In this document: positions 62,298 to 64,000 of the stretch, piece after piece
Layout: every line of letters starts with the position of its first letter
Position numbering within the stretch: position 1 is the first letter of the stretch
Source: Candidatus Nanopelagicales bacterium
GTDB taxonomy: Bacteria; Actinomycetota; Actinomycetes; S36-B12; CAIYMF01
Assembly (NCBI GenBank): GCA_017848795.1
Contig: JAFIHG010000042.1
Coordinates: 1-64,000, forward strand
DNA length: 64,000 nucleotides
Direction: 5' to 3'
Program-made: the position numbers and the translations under genes
Notes under the pieces: model-generated
The model's database searches: none
Seen by the model: only the letters and a program-made list of their open reading frames with translations
What the model was told of the DNA's origin: nothing

Positions 62298-62918
62298 TCA
62301 GCGGCCAGGATCGCCGGGCGTGAGGAACGCGGTGCGCGCCGGGCGGGCGGGCAGCGCGAGTGCGAGGCGCCGGGCACCGCCCGAACGGTCGGCCGCCGTG
62401 CCGGACGAGAGCACGAACGAGAGCAGCCAGCGCAGTACCAGATCCACCGCCGCGCCGTCGGTCGCGCGGTCGGCGCGCTCGAGCGCGCCGCACACGGCCA
62501 CCCGGACGGCCTGCCACTCGGGACCATCGCCAGGGGCCACGAGCGGCAGCAATGCCGTCGGCTCCACGCGCCGCAGCCCTACGAGCACCTCGTCCTGCGC
62601 GAGCTGCTCAGCGGCCGCGGTCAGTGCCCCCGCCAGATCACCGCGAGACAACGCGGCGCCCGCGGCAGCGACGACCCGCTCCCGGGCGTCCTCCACGACC
62701 AGGGCGAGCAGGTCGGCCTTGGTGCGTACGTGGTTGTAGAGGGTCGCCTTGGCGACGCCGCCGCGGACCGCGACCTCGCTCATCGTGGTGCGGCGCACCC
62801 CGCGTTCGGCGAGGACCCGCCGGGCACCGTCGATCGCCGCCGCGCGGGTACGCAACATGCCGTTGCCGGCGCGGGACTGCGGAGGGCGCTGCTGCCGGGA
62901 CTCGGCAGAGGAGGGCAC
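62298..62918 (-). CDS. TetR-family transcriptional regulator
   Basis: This 206-residue protein has a TetR HTH (AIDGARRVLAERGVRRTTMSEVAVRGGVAKATLYNHVRTKADLLALVVED-type, about residues 28-77) and an all-helical C-terminal domain that matches no ligand class I recognise. The start is taken at GTG 62918. An internal ATG at about 62858 is possible. It is 12 bases downstream of clgR, probably in one transcript with cinA and clgR. Confidence 0.88.
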   Translation of the reverse strand: MPSSAESRQQRPPQSRAGNGMLRTRAAAIDGARRVLAERGVRRTTMSEVAVRGGVAKATLYNHVRTKADLLALVVEDARERVVAAAGAALSRGDLAGALTAAAEQLAQDEVLVGLRRVEPTALLPLVAPGDGPEWQAVRVAVCGALERADRATDGAAVDLVLRWLLSFVLSSGTAADRSGGARRLALALPARPARTAFLTPGDPGR

Positions 62919-62929
62919 GGGGAGGCCCG

Positions 62930-63247
62930 TCAGGCAGCGGACGGGACGCGCCCGGACGGGCGCGTCTCGGTGTGATCGGCCAGGCGCGCCACCTGGCGAC
63001 GGGCCGCGAGCGCTTCCTGCATCGCGACCTCGTCGCTGACCGCGCGCAGCACCGCCGACATGGGCACGTCGAGCGCCCCACAGATCGCCGCCAGCAGCTC
63101 GCTGCTTGCTTCCTTCTGACCGCGCTCGACCTCGGACAGGTAGCCGAGCGAGACGCGTGCGACCCCGGAGACCTCGCGCAAGGTGCGACCCTGACCGACG
63201 CGGCGACGCCGCAGCTCGTCCCCGATCACCTGTCGTAGCACGGGCAC
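62930..63247 (-). CDS. clgR: HTH-type regulator ClgR
   Basis: This 105-residue XRE-type activator turns on clp protease genes and other stress genes in actinobacteria. [48 protein letters not shown]-type sequence (about 5-53) is the HTH, characteristic of ClgR. The C-terminus ([26 protein letters not shown]) may be a Clp degradation tag, as the family has a C-terminal Ala-Ala ending; here PSAA. GGAGG seven bases before GTG 63247 sets the start. The order pgsA-cinA-clgR is conserved. Confidence 0.93.
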   Translation of the reverse strand: MPVLRQVIGDELRRRRVGQGRTLREVSGVARVSLGYLSEVERGQKEASSELLAAICGALDVPMSAVLRAVSDEVAMQEALAARRQVARLADHTETRPSGRVPSAA

Positions 63248-63435
63248 GGTGTCACCTCCTCGAACGGTCACCCCGGTGGGTCTACGACTACGGTACCGGT
63301 CTGGTTCACCTCGCCGCAGAAGCACCCGCGAGCGCTCGATGTCGGCGCGTCGCCCGGTCCGGGCGTCCGTCGCGGGTCGCGATGCGGTGTCGATCAATGC
63401 CAGTCTCCCGCCGTGCAGGGGTTGTAATGCTGTAA

Positions 63436-63942
63436 TCAGCGCAACGAGCCGGTGCCCGTCGTTGTTCCCCGCACCGGCCCAGGCGCCAACAGCGACGCGA
63501 GCAGCGCGAGCGCCGCGCGCACTGTCGCGGCCCGGACCGCCGAGCGATCACCGGAGAACCTCCAGCGCTCCACCACCACGCAACGCGGGCCCGCCGCAGC
63601 CAGGTAGACGGTGCCAACCGGAGCCGGGCCTTGTGGGTCGGGTCCGGCGACCCCGGTGGTGGCCAGCCCCCAGGTCGCACTGCACCGCTGCCGAACCCCG
63701 AGCGCCATGGCGGCGGCAACCTGCGGATCGACCGGGCCATGCGCGGCGAGCAGCGCCGCCGGGACGTCGAGCAGGCGCTGCTTGAGGTCGGTGGCGTACG
63801 CGACGATCCCGCCGCGCATCACGGCCGACGCGCCGGCCTTCGCGGTCAGCTCGGCTGCCAGCAGTCCTCCGGTGAGCGACTCCGCGGTCGCCACGGTCGC
63901 TCCGGCGGCACGCAGCCGCCCGAGCAGCTCGTCGTTCCTCAT
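63436..63942 (-). CDS. cinA: CinA C-terminal domain protein (nicotinamide-nucleotide amidase PncC)
   Basis: This 168-residue stand-alone CinA-C/PncC domain deamidates nicotinamide mononucleotide for NAD recycling. The family motif [24 protein letters not shown] starts the protein, [20 protein letters not shown] follows, and [24 protein letters not shown] is the second conserved block with the catalytic-site Gly and Pro. The N-terminal MoCF-like half of full CinA is absent, as is usual when the gene sits after pgsA. Its ATG overlaps the pgsA stop (ATGA). Confidence 0.95.
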   Translation of the reverse strand: MRNDELLGRLRAAGATVATAESLTGGLLAAELTAKAGASAVMRGGIVAYATDLKQRLLDVPAALLAAHGPVDPQVAAAMALGVRQRCSATWGLATTGVAGPDPQGPAPVGTVYLAAAGPRCVVVERWRFSGDRSAVRAATVRAALALLASLLAPGPVRGTTTGTGSLR

Positions 63943-64000
63943 GCGCTCGGCCGGGCCGCCCGCCGCAGCTGCGCGGCGCGGACCACGTAGTCCAGCCCCG
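63939..64000 (-). CDS. pgsA: C-terminal end of a CDP-alcohol phosphatidyltransferase (PgsA-like), partial
   Basis: Only the last 19 codons are in the window ([19 protein letters not shown], stop at 63939). TGLDYV.R with a basic tail is how actinobacterial PgsA (phosphatidylglycerophosphate synthase) ends. Position directly before cinA-clgR supports the call. The body of the gene lies to the right of the window. Confidence 0.7.
   Translation of the reverse strand, partial: GLDYVVRAAQLRRAARPSA

Overview
The window comes from the chromosome of a GC-rich actinobacterium. GTG starts are common, and codon third positions are almost all G or C. Several genes start 6-8 bases after a TANNNT -10 element, as in actinobacterial leaderless mRNAs. 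The recA SOS box has the actinobacterial form TCGAAC-N4-GTTCGA. The housekeeping backbone (nrdJ-nrdR, LysM, lexA, hflX, dapF, miaA, miaB, rny, recX-recA, DUF3046, clgR, cinA, pgsA) matches the recA-lexA neighbourhood conserved across Actinobacteria, including Mycobacterium and Streptomyces. The genus cannot be named from sequence alone.

Bases 1-7.7 kb are accessory and defence-like. An insertion-sequence end cuts off a DUF1156 DNA methylase. Next comes a two-gene module: a HipA-type kinase core and a protein that looks like the detached N-terminal subdomain of HipA (HipS-like) fused to a HIRAN domain. A large SNF2 helicase with a C-terminal DUF3883 nuclease-like domain follows (DISARM DrmD-like), then a low-GC orphan gene that overlaps the nrdJ stop codon.

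Bases 7.7-17 kb hold DNA metabolism: nrdJ (class II ribonucleotide reductase with two inteins), nrdR with an unusual repeat-built tail, an AbiEi-like gene bracketed by two 93-94 bp inverted-repeat elements, an NAD(P)H-dependent FMN reductase-like gene, a DUF2510 protein, a LysM protein and lexA.

Bases 17-31 kb hold a lipoprotein, an F420-type pyridoxamine oxidase-fold enzyme, a PIG-L deacetylase, a DinG-like helicase, an M15 peptidase, a three-cupredoxin copper oxidase with a membrane partner, a branched-chain amino acid ABC operon (livK-livH-livMG fusion-livF) and a secreted DUF1838 protein. Bases 31-40 kb hold hflX, dapF, a GT4 glycosyltransferase, PIG-L, a Rossmann protein, miaA, an Rv0909-like antitoxin, a LigB-like protein and miaB. 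Bases 40-45 kb hold an alcohol dehydrogenase and the xfp-ackA phosphoketolase bypass, divergent from a TipA-type MerR regulator. Bases 45-54 kb hold rny, an MMPL exporter with a divergent MarR regulator, recX and intein-bearing recA. Bases 54-64 kb hold VOC, TetR, DUF3046, LppM, lhr-nei2, dps, TetR, clgR, cinA and the end of pgsA.

Two themes stand out. Three inteins sit in two DNA-metabolism proteins, RecA and NrdJ. A GTCGAG/CTCGAC palindromic repeat family recurs in five places, two of them inside nrdJ and nrdR coding sequence. No tRNA, rRNA, CRISPR array or recognisable riboswitch was seen.
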